A stretch of 64,000 nucleotides of DNA, taken from contig VXBM01000286.1 in the NCBI GenBank assembly GCA_013400155.1, positions 577,431-641,430 of the forward strand, in the 5' to 3' direction. The stretch's first letter is position 1. The number at the start of each line of letters is the position of its first letter. This DNA comes from Helopsaltes ochotensis (taxonomy: Eukaryota > Chordata > Aves > Passeriformes > Locustellidae). Under the pieces are notes generated by a model. That model had not been told where the DNA came from. It saw only the letters and a list, made by a program, of their open reading frames with translations, and made no database searches. Shown piece by piece: positions 12,161 to 25,400 of this stretch. A program made the position numbers and the translations under genes.

Positions 12161-14047
12161 AGAACCTTTTTTTAATGCTGCTTGGGCTTCTTTCCATGTA
12201 CTTTTGCAGTGTTTGTGTGTAGTTAAGAAGACTATAAACTGGAAAAGAGAGAAGAGGGCTATATATAAATTTCAGTTAGTTATTGGTCTGAGGCGCTCTT
12301 AACTGGGAATATCATCCTCCCTTCCAAAATGTATCCACAGTCATTAGGAAAGGAAGTCTTTGGAAATGCTGTTGTCCCTAGATGGTCCTAGGTGTGACAT
12401 TCAGTGCAGCATAGCCTTAAATGTGCTATACACTGCTGCTCTCAATGTATTTGAAGTACTTGTCAGTCAGTTTTTGACTCTTTGGGCCATAGTCCACCCA
12501 ATGTTCCTTGTGAATGGATCCAGTGTTTGTACCTGAAAAAATCTGCTTCTTTGGCTTTTACAACTATTCCTGATTTTTTAAATTTTATTTTATTTTGCAT
12601 GCAACAGGGCTTCCTGACATCTGCTTCAAATAAATTTTTGTCTTATAATATTCCTATATGCCCCCTTGTCCTGTCACGTGTATTAAACTGAAAATAATTC
12701 TTGAACAGACATCCATATCATGTAGGATTTTGTGTACTTTTTATGAACGCCATCTGGATTTGATCCTGCTGTAGAGAGGCAGGATGCTTTGTTTTTTGAC
12801 AGAGTTTTCTATCAGAAACACTGTCAGGAAGGAATCCATGGGCCCTTCTTCCTTTCTGACCTGAGATAGCGCTGAGTCTGTCTACAGCTTCACTTCAGTG
12901 GCTTTTTAAATGTCAGAAATCCACAACCACAAAGGGCTTGAATAGCGTCACTAACTCAGGAAGGGGTTTCAGTAATGGTGCTGCAGACTTTCATTTATAG
13001 AGTCTGCTGAGCTGTAGCAGGCATTTTGCCAGGGCAGCAAATTAACATTATTTAACATTTCTGAAACTTTTAATTAAGCTTGTTTTAGGTTTGCAGGCAA
13101 ACTGGAGGATATGTTCCCATCCCCCACTTAAGAATGTTCTGGGCTTCTCGATGAGCTCTCCTAAGTGGTCCCAGTTCTTATAATAATATTGTCCTAATGA
13201 GCTGTGCAAAACATGGCCTGTTTTGTTCTGGGGGCTTCATGTGCAGCAGTTTTTCTTTCAGTCCACGTGGGTCTGCACCCCATGATTTTTATTTTAAGTT
13301 TCAGGTTCACGGAGAAAGAAAAAAATAGAAAGAACACTGTTTCATAGGGGTTTATGTGGGTTCCATAAACTGGCCCATATTCTCTCTAAAGATGTGTGAA
13401 TCTTAGTTAACCTTTTATGAAAAGCTTTGTATTTGTAAAGAAATTCAAAAGGGGCACATTGTGTAGTTTATGACTTCATTGTGAACATTTTTTACAGCTG
13501 TAATCCTTCCTTCTGAATGTTATGTTATGGCTGCTGCTCTTGCTGTATGGCTAAGGTAACAAAATGGTTCCTCTTATAAAGCCCTATTTGCAGATGGCTT
13601 GTGAAACATGCAGCTTTGCAGATGAGTTGTTCTATATCTTGGATTGTGGCCACATATGCATTTTTTTGGAAGCCTTGAGCAAAATTGGTTCAATCACTTG
13701 TATGAGAGTGGGGATGAAAACCTAAGTCCAGCCTTTAGAGCGAGGTTGGAAAACTACTTTTACAAGGAAGTATTTTATACTCTAAAAGAAGTGCCTGAAT
13801 ATGTTGTTAGAGGGGTTATTTCTGGTTAAATTATAAGCCAAATCGCAGCAAACCTGGAAAATGCACCTGTGGAGTGAGAGTGAACAGAAAAGCTCCAATT
13901 CTTTCTGGATACTTTCCTAATCTTTAATAAAGCTATGACTTGGTGAAGGAGGTGCTCCTCATGTTACGTCCTTCAGTAAAATAATCCATTACTTAAGAAA
14001 GGTGCAGGGAGTAATAAACATAGGGTAACCTTTTTTTTGGTCAAAAC

Positions 14048-14152
14048 ATGAAGGATTGTCCAAGCCAAAGCTTTTCAAATGTTTCTGAGTCAAAGCAGAG
14101 TCCAACTGGAAATGTTTCAATCAAAGGAAGAAGTGCATATGGAGGAAAACAG
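14048..14152 (+). other. Weak candidate exon (open frame ending at a consensus splice donor)
   Basis: An ATG at 14048 opens a frame of 35 codons that ends at a consensus 5' splice site, CAG|gtgaga, with the boundary after 14152. A T8 pyrimidine run lies just before the ATG, and an AG at 14051-14052 could act as an acceptor. The encoded peptide is hydrophilic and rich in Ser, Gln, Asn and Lys, as in disordered linkers of real proteins. The frame stays open past the donor to 14335, so the splice site is not needed to avoid a stop. No protein family is recognised and no partner exon was found, so chance is the more likely explanation. Confidence 0.15.
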
Positions 14153-15469
14153 GTGAGATCCCTCTTGCTCCTGCCTCATTCTGGGCATGGATATATATTG
14201 TGCAAAAGCTGCAATTCCAATCCTTTTTCTAAAGAATATGTCATTGTTGTTATAGCAAGTAGAGAAGCTCCAACAGAAACAACCCAAGTTTGGTGTCAGC
14301 ATGGTGAATTCCTTGAAGATGATCAGCTTGCTTAGGGAAGAGCACTGGTGGCCTGCATCAGAAGCCTTTTCTGGGAGCAGCCTCAGTAACAGCCTCCAGT
14401 AAGACTGGAAAGGTCTGTTCATATTCCATAATAAGGAAACACACGTTCTTTGAAGCTGGTTTTCTGGGTGGTGCAGAAGTACTTCTTAGGCTGTGGTACT
14501 GCTCTTTCTTTATTTTATATCTAGAAAAAGTGTCGGTGATGGGGAGCTGATTTTGGTTTTTTCCAGACTATGCCTTCATTTGTGTTTTATTGTGCTTCTT
14601 TGGCTGATATAATTCAAAAACTATGAATGTAACAATTAGTTTGAATAGCTTAGCAACTGTCCTTGTTTCAAAAAAATAATGAAAACACTAGTTATCATAC
14701 AAAGTACATTGGATTCTTTTGCCCAGTACAACTCAGCTAGATGAAATGTTGAAACTTTTAAAGTTTGATTAGTATCTTATGGCCTGATAATAGGATTTTG
14801 TGTTGGCAAAATGATGCAGCTGGGAAAATGTGTTTTCATCAGGAAAGTATTCTGATAATTTTTAGTATGATTTTTAAAAAGGTCTCTATCATTTTTAAAA
14901 ATAGGAAGAGAATTAAGGTTTTGCTGTTCCATTTTTTTGCTGTAAAACTTGCTAAGTTAAGGAGCCTGGTGGAGTTTGTAGTGTTTTCTGCTGGCCTTTC
15001 CAGGAAATTTTGCAAGGATGCCTTGTAACGAGGTGATGAAGAAGCAACCTCCTGGTCTTGTGCTGCAAAATCCTGAGCTATTAATATTCTCAGCATTCTG
15101 GTAAGCAGCAATAGAAAAGTTTTGGTATTAAATCAGTTTCAGGAGCAGTTCTTGTTTATGTTGTGGCAATGTTAGAATGTATAATATACATCTCTGTTTA
15201 AAGGATGGGGTAAGTGACTTTGTCTCGGCCCACAAATATAAACCATCCTTATTTGAGAGCAGCCCTGTAAAACAGGAATGTGCACCTCATTGTAGGAATT
15301 CATAAGGAATGTGTCCAAGACACCTGCAGAAAATTAGAGCATTTACTCCTCCTGTACACAAAAATTTCAAGAGGTAATTACCTTCAGCGTGAAACATAAT
15401 ACAGCTCCCATTAAATGGAACACATGGAGTGAAAATTGAATAGATGCCTTGTTGGGGGCACTTCTGGGA

Positions 15470-16120
15470 ATTAATAGCGCTGCTGAAAGCAGTAATAGGG
15501 GTGTTTGTTTTGCCTTTGTGAGCAGCTATCCCTGTCCTTATCTTTCGGGGTTTGGGATAAGGCTGTTGTCATTCCACTCAGCAGGCAGACAGGGACTTCC
15601 TCCATCCCCTGTCCTCCTGCCAGCTGCTTTGTCTCTGCGGAGTTGGCTGCTGCCTCTGGAGGCTCCCGCATCTCCTCTCAGCCTGCCCGGCTCCCCTGCG
15701 CTCCCTTCTTGGTCTCCGTGCCAAGGGCTGACGGGGAAGGCTCTGCTGCTCTGCCACTGCAAGGACCGCAGTGAGAAAGTGGGGCTGCTGGGTTCAGCAT
15801 CTCGCTTTGTTTGAGCCGTCCTTTTATCCTCCAGGGAGCTTCCTCTGAGGAGACGGAGTTGAAAGTTAAAGTTTTCATGCTTTGTTCTGGCAGCCGAGCC
15901 GCAAATATCCAGTTTCCTCCCTCATTGTTTGACGTTTCGTTTATGTCTGTGTTACAGAAATAGAGCAAGCAGTCTTTGTGTGCAGGTTTTCTGCTCCCTC
16001 TAACTACTGAATGGCAATCAGGTTCGGCTCGAAGCTTGCACCGGCATTTCCTTCACTCCTGCCAGTTTTTGGATATCCCTGCCCAGCTGTAGTGACCAAG
16101 TGCCGAGCTTACCGTAGGTG
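15470..16120. promoter_or_regulatory. GC- and CpG-enriched patch, candidate regulatory element
   Basis: By my count about 21 CpG dinucleotides fall in some 640 bases here, against about 7 in the first 600 bases of the window, and GC content is visibly raised at 15580-15780. CpG is depleted in vertebrate DNA except where it is hypomethylated in the germline, so a local cluster suggests a promoter or enhancer. Several overlapping open frames (up to 121 codons at 15449-15814) exist because GC-rich sequence has few stops; none is recognisable. No TATA box or confident first exon was identified, so an enhancer, a non-coding RNA promoter, or simple compositional fluctuation all remain possible. Confidence 0.35.
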
Positions 16121-19100
16121 TTGTAGCAGTTCAGTTCTGTCTCATGGTTCTCAGGTCAGCAAGGTGTGAGATATGCTGGCAGCCTTTGGCACTCACAGAG
16201 CCCTCACTCATACCTGAAGAGGTAGATGTGCCTTGACTGATGGCACTCCTTATCAAGGGTGTCCTGCCATGCAACCTCCTGGGCCACCTTGGCTCAGCTC
16301 CAGAACTATTCACCGGAATCACTTGGACTCCTACTGGATTTGAATGTTAAAACCTATTTAAACATGAACGGGAATCTCTAGCCTGCGGTGGTGGACATAA
16401 GTTTGCCCATGTGCTTCATGTTGCAGTGACAGTGTGGAAGGGTTTTCCACTAATTCACGGATGTTTTCAGAACCTCTGCTGTGGAGCTAATTGCCAGATT
16501 GCAGCCCTGTCAGGTGGAATTTGAGTTGTCCCCAAGCCTCCCAGGAGTGAGACTGCAATTTCATATGTCACAGAAATACCCCAGGTTCTGTCCCTTTCAC
16601 CAAGGAGTAAGCTCCTGTGGTTTAGTGTGTCGTGGCATATTGTTGGTTGTTTGGAATGGGTGAAATTCAGGGTCCATCCTAGCCTTTGACTGCCTAAGAA
16701 GGAAAGCAACAACCCTGTGATGCTTCTTTGCTTTTCCCCTGCAACATATATAATAATGACTAGTCTCAAGGGAGGGAGAGGGCGTGGGAGTCCTCGTGTA
16801 CAGTGCTTTATGCTTTTTTGGGCCAGACTTAGGGCAAGTTATGATATCTCCTTTTGCCAGCTTTAAACATTGGAATAATCAAAATGCCTGCTTCTGTCAG
16901 TTCTGACATAAGTCAACAAAATACATGCAGTGCTTTGCACTGCCCCAAAATGCATTTCTTGTTGAACTGCTAGCAGTGACACTGGGTAATTTTCAGAGGA
17001 GATTGCATTTAATAACATCTAGATAGAGCCTGGTTCATTTGCGAGGAAAAAATTGCTTTTGCCAAACCAGACTTACAAGCCAAGCATGGAACTGGAAAGC
17101 TAGATCCTGGCTTTTTTTGGCATATTGTTCTCACTGGTAACCCCTAAGTTATGCCTACTGTGTTTATAGGGAACAATTTGGCATGTATGACAGCTCTGGT
17201 ACAAATCAGTTCCCAGTTAGAACAAATAGTTTTTTGATGTTTAGGTTCCGTAAATGATAACAATCCACAGTTCCATTTCAGTCTGTAGTTCTTCCCTCAA
17301 AAACTTCTAAGCTACTTTGATTAATATCTTGACTTTCCTTACAGACTGCTTCTTTCCGTGTGAAATTAGAGACTCAGACATTTAATACACTTGTAATTCA
17401 GCATTTCCTTTTAAATAGTGGTTTAAAGATCAAAAGCGCTGTGAGACTGTGTTGTCTGTATTTTTCCGGAACGGGAAACTTCCCTTACACTGCTTTAGTT
17501 GTCAGCTTTTCCTGTCCTTTTCTTGCCCTCACTTTATTTCAATGTAACTATGCTTGTATTTAATTTGGATGGTAATAACATGGATGCCCATGTTATTTAG
17601 CATTTTGCGGGAAGTAAAGGTGATATATATCAAATAGAATCAAGCTGGATTCTGAAATTTTAGTACAGATTTGAAACTTGAATGTTCCCCAGACTATTTG
17701 GCTCTAGGAAATTTTGAATAGCATGAAGCCATGCAGTTTTGAGCTTCTGGCTCTCTTTTCTCTGTTACTGTTTTTCTTCTTGTTAATCACTTTTTGTCTG
17801 AAGGTGGCAAAATAGCAATTCAGCTGCCCTTCTGGGTCTGTATTCTGCTCCTAAAGGAGATTATCAATGGTGGGGTTTTGCCTCTTGTACTTTATTCTGT
17901 GACGTAAAATAAGTTCTGCTTAATATTTGATATGGCAGTTACTTGGACTTGTGAGTATGCTCTTTGGGATTTTAAGATTCCTGAGCACATATTTGCTAAA
18001 AAATTAGTTTAACATAAAGAAAATGGTGTTTGGACAACATGGCATGCTCTCACTGTTGTAGCTGCTCAGAAATGTGTTTTTACTGTTGAAGGGCTATCAC
18101 CTGGGAGGATCCAGAGCTCCCTGTGCTATGGTTGAGTTTCTAACTGAACTTAAAGTAAAGCCCTGTGTTCATAGAAAGCTTTAATAGCATGGAATTTCTC
18201 CTGTGCATCAAGTGTAATTATTTTATTCACACTAGAGGGTGTGACTCTGGTTTTCCTCGTAATGAGGGTAATAGTCTGATTTGTGCCTAAAGCAGCAAGG
18301 TAGGATAAAACTGCCTGGGGCAGCTCCCCTCTCTCTTCTGACCTTCAGCAGCCCAGCATCAGCTTGTTCTTGTGTCACCAAGGCTCTTCACTGCTCATGT
18401 TTTCGTTTATATATCTGGTAATCAGAGCTCAAGCAGGTTGTTGAAGGCAGTTGAACCAGATTGCTCCTATCCCAGCTATTCCAGAAAAACAAAACTGCTT
18501 ATCCCTTTCAGCTGTGATTCTGAGGAAATATTCTTTCTCTATTTGGATGAGTACCCACTGTGTTATGAAGAGCTCAGGTGGTGTTGCAGTATTTGTTTCT
18601 CACCTCAGAAGCAAACTTCAAAGAACTTCCAGCTCACAGCAGGACATGAGGCTCATGTGATTCACATGGCTATGGATGGGTAATTGCTGGAAGTGGCTGC
18701 CCTCCCTGCAATGCCTCCAGAATTTTTCCTGCACCTGCAATTACTTCTCCTTCATAAACTTTTTTAAAAGATCTGATGTAGTATCCAGAAGAATGAGACA
18801 CTAACCTGGCTTTTAGAAAGACAGTCATACAAGTAATAATGAACTATAAAAAATAACTTTGACAAGGAATAAATGCTGCCTAGGACAACTTTTCCTCTCT
18901 GGATCATAGACAGGTGCTATCCTAATGGAAACTCCAAAACTGAGGGGAGACTGAAGAATCATTTCAGAATCTGATGTAAGAACCAAATGGCTGCAGTTCA
19001 GTGTTACTTCAAGGATTGGAAAGTTAAAAGTAATCCCAAAAGCTGAATTAGTGGGCAAACAAAATGCTGGTTAAAGGTGCATAATAAAAGAATTGTTACA

Positions 19101-19152
19101 CAATTTTCCATGGGAACTTGCAAGAATTCTGTGGATATGATTTGTTTTTGTG

Positions 19153-19166
19153 CATGCACGTGCATG
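19153..19166. promoter_or_regulatory. 14-bp perfect palindrome with central E-box
   Basis: CATGCACGTGCATG is a perfect self-complementary 14-mer centred on CACGTG, the core bound by bHLH-zipper factors such as MYC/MAX and USF. The palindrome is seen directly; binding is inference, and a 14-mer palindrome is expected occasionally by chance in 64 kb. Confidence 0.3.
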
Positions 19167-19465
19167 TCCTTTAGCTTTTCAATATGGTACCTTTCCAACA
19201 GAGAAGCAAAAGCAGTTTTGATAAATGGAGCTTTCAGGGATATGGTGTGTAAACCATCTGAGTGTAAGATTTCTTAATTACTTTTACAGGATCTATGAAA
19301 ACCTGAGCATTTTACCCAAGAACTGATTTGGATGTCATGACTGAGCACTTTCTGAGTCTGTCCTGGTCATTTGTCCTAGCACAGAGGAAATGACATTCCA
19401 AACAACATGAAAATTTCAGTCAATTTTAGAATATATGGAAAGAGCTGAAGATGGAACTTATGAAG

Positions 19466-19486
19466 TTTTTTTTTTTTTTTTTTTTT
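19466..19486. repeat. Poly-T tract (T21)
   Basis: Twenty-one consecutive T. No AATAAA-bearing retrocopy body is evident on the adjoining minus-strand sequence. Confidence 0.95.
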
Positions 19487-22400
19487 AATGGCATGCCAGC
19501 CCTTTGGTACTGGAAATGTTGTTATTTTTCTTCTGGTTGTTTTGAACTGCTTTCAGAATAACACACAAGGTTTCTGTGTGCAAATATGTATATATGTCTG
19601 TGGTGTTTGTACTTATATACATGCCCTCACCAAAAAACAGATGTGCACCCTTTAAAACCCATTAACTTTCATACTCTTTTCCATCTTTTATTACTGTTTG
19701 TTTTGAATGGCCCCATTGTTTTTACCTGAGTGTTGTGTTGGTTGTTCTTGTGATACATTTTTTCTAAAAAATAAAGACATAGGGAGAGACCTTCCAGACA
19801 TCTGTTTTAAATTAAAGTTGCTTTAATTTCCCCATATGCCATCTTCTCTCCATCATCTGTGCTAATCCTCAGTCAACATGTGCAGGATTTCATACATTGT
19901 CTCATAGGCACATCTTTAGCCTGTATTTTCAGCTAGTTCATAAACATGTTTGCTTTAACAAATTCTTAGATTGCACTTACTGGGTTTTAATTCCAGAATC
20001 AAAGACACAGTGTCCTTCAAGTGTCATTTCAGTGTGTTCAGCATCTTTTAATGAAATACAAGTTAAACAAGCCCAGCTGGCATGTCACAGGATATGTTTG
20101 GACATTCTTTCTAAGTCTAACTGGACTGACTCTTAGATGCAGTTGAAACTGTGCAAATCTACTTAAACTTGAAGCTGTCCTTCAGATGGTTTCAGAAGAA
20201 AAATGGTTCCATCTTAAATGTATCAGTGGCATTGTCTGGTCTTGATGTTCTTAAAACTTTCTCCTCTTCCACAACCATGCTGACTGGATGACAGGTTAAA
20301 TATTAGGCAGTATTCTGCAGTAAGCCATGCAGTAAAACTTTGTCATTTTTAGATCTCTTCTGAATTGATTGGAAGTCTAATTTTATTTAAAGGAGAGGCT
20401 TTTCTTTCCAGTCAGCAAAAAGCTCTGACGTGTGACTGTGTTCTTCTGTAGAAAAACAGTACTTTTAAAATTAAATAGCTTGACCATTTTTTTAGTTGTG
20501 TGTGTGTTATTTTATTTTATTTTACTGGAGGGACAGGGTCTAAAGTTTAGGGCACACACAGTAATGCCTAGGTGTAAAATACAGCCACTGGAACATAATG
20601 CTCAGTTTAGCCAGGAGAGGACAAAATTGGCCGCGCACAGACCATGGGCTGGAGGTGCAGCTCCTTTAGGTGAGTTCCAGAAGTGGTCTGAATGTTGGCG
20701 TCTGTTTGGCCTGAGCGAGAACATCAAGTCCAGGGGGTGAATTGAGAGATAGGTGAGTGTTCTGTAGGAATTCATTCAGAACGAAGGGCTTTGGCCCACC
20801 AGTATTGTGTTTTAGACTGCTAAACTGGCCTTGGAAAGCAGTTAACCACTAAAGCAGTTTAACTACTAAAATTCCAAGATAAACGTTTTGCTCTCATTCC
20901 TTCTCATAAATGTGAATGACTGAAAGGTTTCAAGTATTTGGAAAGTGACAGTGTGAGCTGCAGCAGCGTACCCTGGAGTTTCCCCAGGAGCAGAGGCTTG
21001 CTGGCCCAGAAGGCTTAGCTCCTGGAAGTTCATAGAAATGCAAATTACATGCCAAATTACAAAATGAAAACAAAAAGAAGTGCTAAGCTACTGAAGTGGC
21101 TCAGCATGCTAATGACAGGCTTCATTAGAGTATCCTAACATGGACAATTGCTTCGACCCTGAGCAGAGCACATGTAATGACTCTTCATTCACAGGAGAGT
21201 AAGCACTGTGTAGTAGGGAATTATTCTGAGCTGTTTTCTTCAGAGTCTGTTTTGGACAGGCTTGATAGAATGAAACCTTCTTAAAGGGTATGGTTTTGAA
21301 TTATGTATGTAAACAAATGTCTTTTTTTTTTACTGCTAGTTTTTTGTAACTTGACGTCTGCAATGATGTTTTTATGTGCAAATTATTTTGGAAAGAGGTC
21401 AGCTTCAGAAAGCAAGGAAAAGAAAAAGATTCAAGACCCACAAACAGTAAATATGAAACTCTTAACGTATCATCCATAAAATAGTGACTCCTATCAGGAG
21501 GCCTGTTTGATTTGTTGTATGGGTTTCTCTCCAGCTTTCTGTCTTTGGAATAATCAGGTAAAACCAAGTGTTAAATTTTGCAACTTACAGCATGAAAAGA
21601 AAGTTCCAGTAGCCATAAACCCTTTCCTTCAGTCCCCAAAATTTTGATTTCATGCTAAGTATCTTCATTATTACAAATGCATATTGAATTGATTACAGAA
21701 ATTATTATTTAAACTAGATCTCATATCTTGTGTAGGTCATGCATGGTGGCATGTGCATATGCATATTATAATTTAATACTGACCTTTTTGATTACTCTGT
21801 AAATAAACACAACAGTATTCCAGGCACAGCCTAGTTTAAAAGAAGAGCACCAGCGCAAGGGTGTTTATGCCTCTGAAACAAAAGTGTGATCTGTTTCAGA
21901 TGTGCAGGAGCAAATGAAGTGTTAAATTACTTGCAAGCAATTGTCATTTTTTTCCCCTCTGTTGAAAAACGAAAGTGCTTTGGGCTTTGTACCATGTTCT
22001 AGAGAGGCGCACAAATCTGGAGTAAAAAAAAATGTGTAACTCCTCATAGAAAGATAATGAACGGTAGGAGGAATGCAGCATTTGAGGGCTAAATGGAAAA
22101 TTTTTCTCCTGGAAGAACACTCACTGTATGTGCAGGTTCTAAATCATCACAGAATGCAGGTCTACCAAGCCACCTTGCCACTCTCCTCAATCTCTCTTTT
22201 TTTTTCTTTTCTTAAACCTAAACAGGTTGCCAATAGCTAGAATAAACACATCTCTAAAAATGATGATGCAAAATTGCATTACAAAACCTTTTTTTCCCCA
22301 TCACTGCAAAATTTACTGGTTTTCTAGGCCTTCAGTTCTATAAGTGAGAGAGTGCACAGGGTGTATCTGGTGATTGTCTCCAAGTAATGTTCTCACCTTG

Positions 22401-25400
22401 CTTTTTGTCTTTAATGACTCAAATACAGGGACAGCATTTTAAAAAATGTTTCTATTTTGGCCAATCTCAGCTTGTCTTGATACCTCTCCATGCAGTAACA
22501 GTCTGGTTTTTCGGAATGCTTGCTTTCTCCTCCTGGACTTCAAGAGCATCTTTGAGTGTTTTTCGAGTGCAGCAAAAAAATGGCCACTAAAACTTTGAAG
22601 TCACTTGGATAGGTTTTAAGCAAGTCATGTTAGAGGTCGGCATTTCTTTTGTTGCTTTTGAGAGTTGCTCACCTACCTGTTCTTTGTGTTGCTCCACGGA
22701 TTTGGGACGAACCAAAGGCATGAAATCATCTGCTTGATGATATTAGTTTACTGGTTTGAGCCAATGGGTTTTGGGGCAGAAAGTGGTGTCACAATTGGTA
22801 TTAAAAGCACCAGTAGCCTAGGAAGGCAGTTTGATGCTATCACATGTGTGGTTCCACAGGAACTGGCAGAGGCAGTTGTTGCAGCAAGTATAAAATATAA
22901 AATCTGTACTGTGCAATATAAAAGAAATCCTGCCCCTCATAAGTCAGTATTAGAGTAGGGCAGCAGATGGAATGTGAATCATCATAGGGAAATGAAGCCA
23001 AGATAGACACCTTTACCATCTTTTCTTCCACTTTCTTGTGAAAGATAATTTTTTTTTTCGTTCTATCTGTTTGTCTAAGCTCTGTTGTAGTAAATGTCAG
23101 CTGGAAATGAGTGACCAAAACACCAGATGTGATTTAACTTGTAGCAGACCTTGCTGGAAATCTCTCTACCTGTGTTTCTGCACACATTAGCTTCTTTAAA
23201 AAAAAAATTAAAAATGTGAATAAGGAAATAATTATCTATTGATCATGAGGTATTTGTACAATCATACTGTACTTGGAGCAAGGAGAAAAGAATAAAGGAA
23301 GGGAGTAACCTTTGCATCTGGATTTGTGCTGGGTTTCCTTTTCTTATCTGCTCAACAGATCACCTGTTCAGCGCAGTTTTTGCATTAAAAAAGGTAACTC
23401 CTTGAATGTCAGGAGTTAAACTCTGACCTAAACTGTCCCATTTATAAATTGCTTTCTTATCAAGTGTTGTGGTCATTGCTGAATTGTTATTTGAGTCACA
23501 TGATTATTGCTAAATAATCCGGTGTTCTTGGAAACAAGGGTATTTACTTTGATATACTTTGGGAGAAGCAAAGCAAACTACAACCACAAAAACTTTTCAG
23601 CAACTGAAATTAATTTTGTAAAACTAACTTATTATTTACCTGAACCATTTGACTTTATTATGATAGTATTTGAAAAATTTTATTGGTATGTGGAGATAAT
23701 TTTGCAGATTGTGCGTACTGTGAGTGAACACAGGGAAGAAGACTAGGAAGCCGGTTTTAATCTGATTTGTTAAATTCCAGGTGCTTGTGAAGAGCTGAAT
23801 ATGTCAGTCAGTCCATATAATGTCTTTGTAAAATTGTGAGATTCACAGGCAGGAAAATGACGTATCCTTTCCACTCTCCAAGGCCCTTTCTGAAGTCTGT
23901 TGCTCTCCATAGGGAGAGTTAACTTTTGTGGAAGTAATTTGCGATCATAAAGACATTTGAAAAAAAGTATGTAGTTTACACCGCTGAATTCTCACAGTTT
24001 TTGTCCAGATGATATGGCTGTGCAATGGATTGGGCTAAAATAAAGGTGATGAGGGACTCTGTACCTAGGGCCTTTGCGTGCTTGACTGCTATTCATTCCT
24101 CTTTATGGCTCCTGCCTTGACAAGTGAAATGTAGCTGCCTTCGCTTTCCAGACAGCATCCCCAGTGTTCCAGATGAGATGAAGCCAACTCATGAACAAAC
24201 ACGTGGGCAGAGACAGCCAGGTTTTATGGTGATCCCCACCCCACATAATCCCCTGTGGCTGACAGACCAGCTGAAGACGTAGATCAGCACAGACTTTGGA
24301 CGACAATTTCTCTCTTCTGTGCAGTTGGGTTACATTTTCTCTCAGCAACCTTAGGTAATACAGTGTGATGAATTATGCTGGTAGTTTATTATCTTTATTG
24401 TTTCTCATTCTGCTAAGTCTGATCGCATTTTAAAAGCTCCTTTATGCAGACTGTGGTCTTCTGCTCTGTTCAGGGCAGTTATTCCAGGAACTCTGTAGTA
24501 CTTGAGTCTCTGAACCAGGCATGTTTTGCGCCTTTTAAAGAACATGAGCTCTTTTCCCTGCCAAGGAGGGCAGAGAAAACCACCCTGAGGATGTAACAGC
24601 AGGGCTAAAACCTTCTTGGAGGCTAGAAAGTACTGTTATTTCTTCTTTGGGATTGATTCCTACCTGTCCCCAACAAGATGGTGTGGGATTCTTATCTAAA
24701 ACAATACTGAGAGGAAAATTTCTTTGCCCCTTAAAGGCGACCTTTCAGGTTATGATGGTTTTATCTTTATTTTTCTCAGATTTCTGCAGTTCCAGCAAAG
24801 AAAGCACACTTCATTGGAAATTCACTTAGTGCTATATTTAACCTTCTCATTCTTTCCCTGTGTTAGAGCTATGTGTAAACAGCTGAGGGTAGAATATTCT
24901 GTCTTAAAGGATACATATGTGGGTTTAATAATGAGAATGCTTTTCTTTTCATGTCAGAGCTCAGTAATAGTAGAGTTTGTCCACATGATCCACCTATGGA
25001 CATGGGTCTGTAAGAGGAAACCTCTGTGGGAGTCTAAAATGACTGGAAAATGTGAGCGAAGTACAAACAAGAGGTAGTGATGCACACAAAACGTGTCCTT
25101 GCTCTTCCCTTCAGGCGCCGTAAGCTGACCCCTTCAGGACTGATTTTCAAAGTTATAGGTTACAGTTTGGTACCCAGTGGCCCCTTACTGATTCCACCAT
25201 TTACCTTTGAAATGCTCATGTTAGAGCATCTGAAGGTAACTCTCTTCCCACTCCTCCGAAGAGTATCATGCCTGTGTTTTTCACAACTTCAGCCTATCCC
25301 TGGATACTCTTTGCTAAGAAAGCTTTCAGTGAGGAGGAGCTTTGCAAAGGGTTGGGTGCTTTTCATTGCAGTAAAAAAAGGGAAGGTAAAAAGGCAAAGT

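Larger units (their letters stand above)
9914..15469. other. Unique non-coding sequence with CNE-like patches
   Basis: No confident gene. The longest open frame (10564-10983, plus, 139 codons) resembles no family and lacks matching splice sites. Two patches stand out by texture. At 11500-11790 an otherwise ordinary minus-strand frame of 95 codons overlaps complex sequence. At about 13020-13110 there is a run of AT-rich homeodomain-type cores including TTAATTAA at 13070-13077. A pyrimidine tract with about ten consecutive C lies near 12126-12155. A candidate short exon at 14048-14152 is listed separately. Confidence 0.65.

Noticed and set aside
14180..14220. Translated stretch ILCKSCNS, reminiscent of the last zinc knuckle of LIM proteins of the zyxin/LPP group
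   Set aside because: Only eight or nine residues are similar, the upstream half of the LIM domain is absent, and the downstream residues do not match; chance resemblance.
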